The notes beneath the pieces were generated by a model. That model did no database searches. It was not told the origin of the DNA and saw nothing but the letters and a program-made list of their open reading frames with translations. This document shows, in pieces, positions 40,876 to 42,343 of a stretch of DNA of 42,343 bases (the stretch's first letter is position 1; each line of letters begins with the position of its first letter). The stretch spans positions 1 to 42,343 of the forward strand of contig NZ_SMKW01000079.1 in NCBI RefSeq assembly GCF_004348985.1, read 5' to 3'. The stretch comes from Saccharopolyspora elongata (lineage in GTDB: Bacteria > Actinomycetota > Actinomycetes > Mycobacteriales > Pseudonocardiaceae). Position numbers and translations under genes: made by a program.

Positions 40876-42057
40876 GTGCACGACACCACCGAAGCCCCGT
40901 TCGAGTCGGTGCAGGAGGTCCTGGACCGGTTCGCCGAGGGCGGCTACCTCGCCGACCAGCGCCTGGCGACCACCGTTTTCCTCAGCACCCGGCTGGAGAA
41001 ACCACTGCTGCTCGAAGGACCCGCCGGCGTCGGCAAGACCGAACTGGCCAAGGCGCTGGCGACCGCGACCGGCAGGCGGCTGCTCCGGCTCCAGTGCTAC
41101 GAGGGGCAGGACGAGACCAAGGCCCTCTACGAATGGGACTACGGGAAGCAGCTGCTCTACACCCAGATGCTGCGGGACAAGATCGGTGAGCTCGTCGCCG
41201 AGGCTCCCGACCTGCACACCGCGGTCGACGCGATCGGCGACCAGGACAGCGCCTTCTTCTCCGAGCGGTTCCTGGCCAGCCGGCCGCTGCTGGACGCGGT
41301 GCGCGGCGAGCAGCCCGCCGTGCTGCTCATCGACGAGGTCGACCGGGCAGACGAGGCGCTCGAAGCCGTTCTGCTGGAATGCCTCGGCGAGTACCAGGTC
41401 TCGGTGCCCGAGATCGGCACCTACCGCGCCGCGACGCCCCCGTACGTCGTGCTGACGTCCAACAACACCCGCGATCTGTCGGCGGCACTCAAACGCAGGT
41501 GCCTGCACCTCTTCCTGGACTACCCGGATGTCCAGCGGGAGCTGGAGATCATCCGCTCCAAGAACACCGGGCTGCCCGACGCCCTGGCCGCCCAACTCGC
41601 CGAGATCGTGCGCGACATCCGCGGACTGCCGCTGCGGAAGGCCCCCAGCATCTCGGAGACGATCGACTGGGCGCGCACGCTGGCCGTGCTCGGCGTCGAC
41701 GAACTGAGGCCCGCCCTGCTGGCGGACACGGCGAACGTCGTTCTCAAGTACGAGCGGGATCTCGACCGTGCGCGGGAACTGATTCCCCAGCTGCGGGACC
41801 CGAATCGCGATGTGCCCGAGCACCTGCACGGCCACGGTCATGGCCACGGCCACGGCCACGGCCACGGGCACGGCCACGGGCATGGGCATGGGCACGACGG
41901 CGCGGAGGTGGACCAGTACGACGAAGGCAAGCGGGTCCGGGCCGCCATGGACCAGCCGGGCAGGCACGACGACGGCTACTACGGCGCGAGGACCAGCGGC
42001 CCGTTGCAGCGCTCCGGTGCGAACCGTTCGTCCGACGCGCGCAAGCTTCCCTTCTGA
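40876..42057 (+). CDS. moxR: MoxR-family AAA+ ATPase with His-Gly-rich tail
   Basis: 393 residues. About 1-310 is a MoxR AAA+ module: Walker A LEGPAGVGKTELAKALA near residue 48, Walker B VLLIDEVDRADEALE, sensor VVLTSNNTRDLSAALKRR. MoxR proteins act as chaperones in metalloenzyme activation, classically methanol dehydrogenase of methylotrophs. The tail (about 316-344) holds 13 His, mostly as 11 successive His-Gly pairs, followed by an acidic stretch and a YYGARTSGP end. It begins with GTG at 40876 after CGGAGGA and follows mno by 53 bp. Its usual VWA-domain partner is not seen before the window ends. The His tail suggests Ni/Zn-type metal binding, by analogy to HypB and related factors. Confidence 0.92.
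   Translation: MHDTTEAPFESVQEVLDRFAEGGYLADQRLATTVFLSTRLEKPLLLEGPAGVGKTELAKALATATGRRLLRLQCYEGQDETKALYEWDYGKQLLYTQMLRDKIGELVAEAPDLHTAVDAIGDQDSAFFSERFLASRPLLDAVRGEQPAVLLIDEVDRADEALEAVLLECLGEYQVSVPEIGTYRAATPPYVVLTSNNTRDLSAALKRRCLHLFLDYPDVQRELEIIRSKNTGLPDALAAQLAEIVRDIRGLPLRKAPSISETIDWARTLAVLGVDELRPALLADTANVVLKYERDLDRARELIPQLRDPNRDVPEHLHGHGHGHGHGHGHGHGHGHGHGHDGAEVDQYDEGKRVRAAMDQPGRHDDGYYGARTSGPLQRSGANRSSDARKLPF
41827..41895 (+). repeat. hexanucleotide-type repeat encoding His-Gly tract
   Basis: Eleven consecutive CAY-GGN codon pairs and a closing CAC-GAC. Codons vary (GGC, GGT and GGG; CAC and CAT), so the tract is not a freshly expanded pure repeat. Confidence 0.9.
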
Positions 42058-42190
42058 GCAGCCTATGGGGCGAAGTCAAGTGGCGGTGTTTCCGGTTTTG
42101 GGTGTGCGGCAGCGTCCCCGCGTGGGTAATCGAGATTCCGGAGAGAAGCCTTCGAGTCGTTACGAGAAACCCGTAATCGAGGAGGAAGTG

Positions 42191-42283
42191 GTGCGGTATT
42201 CCTGGGACAACGTTGTGAATTCTCCGACCTCGTCATACGCCTCATATCCCGACGGAGTTTCCGACCATGCATTCGCCACGTGA
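42191..42283 (+). CDS. possible 30-residue peptide gene
   Basis: A GTG at 42191 follows GGAGG at five bases and opens a 30-codon frame beginning VRYSWDNVVNSPTS and ending HAFAT. The frame is also open back to an ATG at 42065, which has no ribosome site. The product has no Cys and is rich in Ser, Tyr, Asp and Val. Lower GC than the neighbouring genes and a good ribosome site argue for a real short peptide; a modified-peptide precursor or a leader for the next gene are both possible. No family is recognised. Confidence 0.4.
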   Translation: MRYSWDNVVNSPTSSYASYPDGVSDHAFAT

Positions 42284-42343
42284 GTACGACTATCACGTCA
42301 GGCTTGCCGGAGACTTGACGAATCTTGCGCTTGAACAGCGCTG
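42267..42343 (+). CDS. partial ORF running off the window end
   Basis: An ATG at 42267 overlaps the end of the 30-codon frame and opens a frame (MHSPREYDYHVRLAGDLTNL) that is uninterrupted to the last base. An overlapping start would fit a coupled two-gene unit. Only 25 codons are visible, too few to name it. Confidence 0.35.
   Translation, partial: MHSPREYDYHVRLAGDLTNLALEQR

Noticed and set aside
41827..41895. His-Gly repeat considered as a CRISPR-like or non-coding repeat
   Set aside because: The unit is six bases, in frame inside the MoxR gene, with no spacers.
1..42343. tRNA, rRNA, CRISPR arrays, riboswitches and phage genes
   Set aside because: I looked for these while reading and saw no cloverleaf, array or phage structural gene that I could support by eye.

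Overview
This window comes from a high-GC actinobacterium. I infer a Pseudonocardiaceae-type genome (Saccharopolyspora/Amycolatopsis-like) from the base composition, many GTG starts, ATGA/GTGA stop-start overlaps, DUF4232 and DUF6924 proteins, a mycofactocin locus and an NDMA-type methanol dehydrogenase. The genus is not proven by the sequence.

Layout. 1-1.2 kb: a 5'-cut, frameshifted IS4-type transposase. 1.5-4.7 kb: a small secreted protein, a divergent SDR/LysR pair and a DUF4232 lipoprotein. 4.8-8.3 kb (minus strand): a three-gene set of glycosyltransferase, GDP-mannose 3,5-epimerase and aldonolactone oxidase, the last two overlapping by ATGA. This pairs the first and last enzyme types of the plant ascorbate route. 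8.7-12.0 kb: an MFS exporter, a secreted DUF4232 protein and an alpha/beta hydrolase preceded by a coupled mini-ORF. 12.1-20.2 kb (minus strand): a LacI-controlled catabolic operon with an FAD oxidoreductase, a hydantoinase-A-like protein without its usual B partner, an HEEAH protein, a GntP/CitM-like transporter and a Tat-exported GH43-like protein. 20.7-25.1 kb: a Pro-rich secreted repeat protein divergent from a two-component system, then a discoidin/DUF6924 protein.

25.5-42.1 kb is the most interesting part: a mycofactocin (MFT) redox island. The minus-strand operon reads mftA-mftB-mftC-OYE1-OYE2-ETF alpha-FixC-FixX-ETF beta-mftE-SDR-mftF, probably followed by a GNAT/AAA+ fusion, and most junctions overlap. 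The canonical mftD is absent from its usual place after mftC. Two 654-residue FadH/OYE-type flavoproteins and a complete FixABCX-like electron-transfer module stand there instead. Divergently transcribed are an NDMA-type (MFT-dependent) methanol dehydrogenase and a MoxR AAA+ ATPase with a histidine-glycine tail. Two matching palindromes, one of them a perfect 24-mer, lie in the shared 544-bp promoter region.

My reading is that the dehydrogenase reduces mycofactocin and that the OYE/ETF/FixCX proteins carry the electrons to the quinone pool, much as trimethylamine dehydrogenase uses ETF and ETF-quinone oxidoreductase. MoxR, and possibly the GNAT-AAA+ protein, would act as maturation or remodelling factors. 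The gene identities are well supported by motifs; the electron path and the metal-handling role of the His tail are inference.
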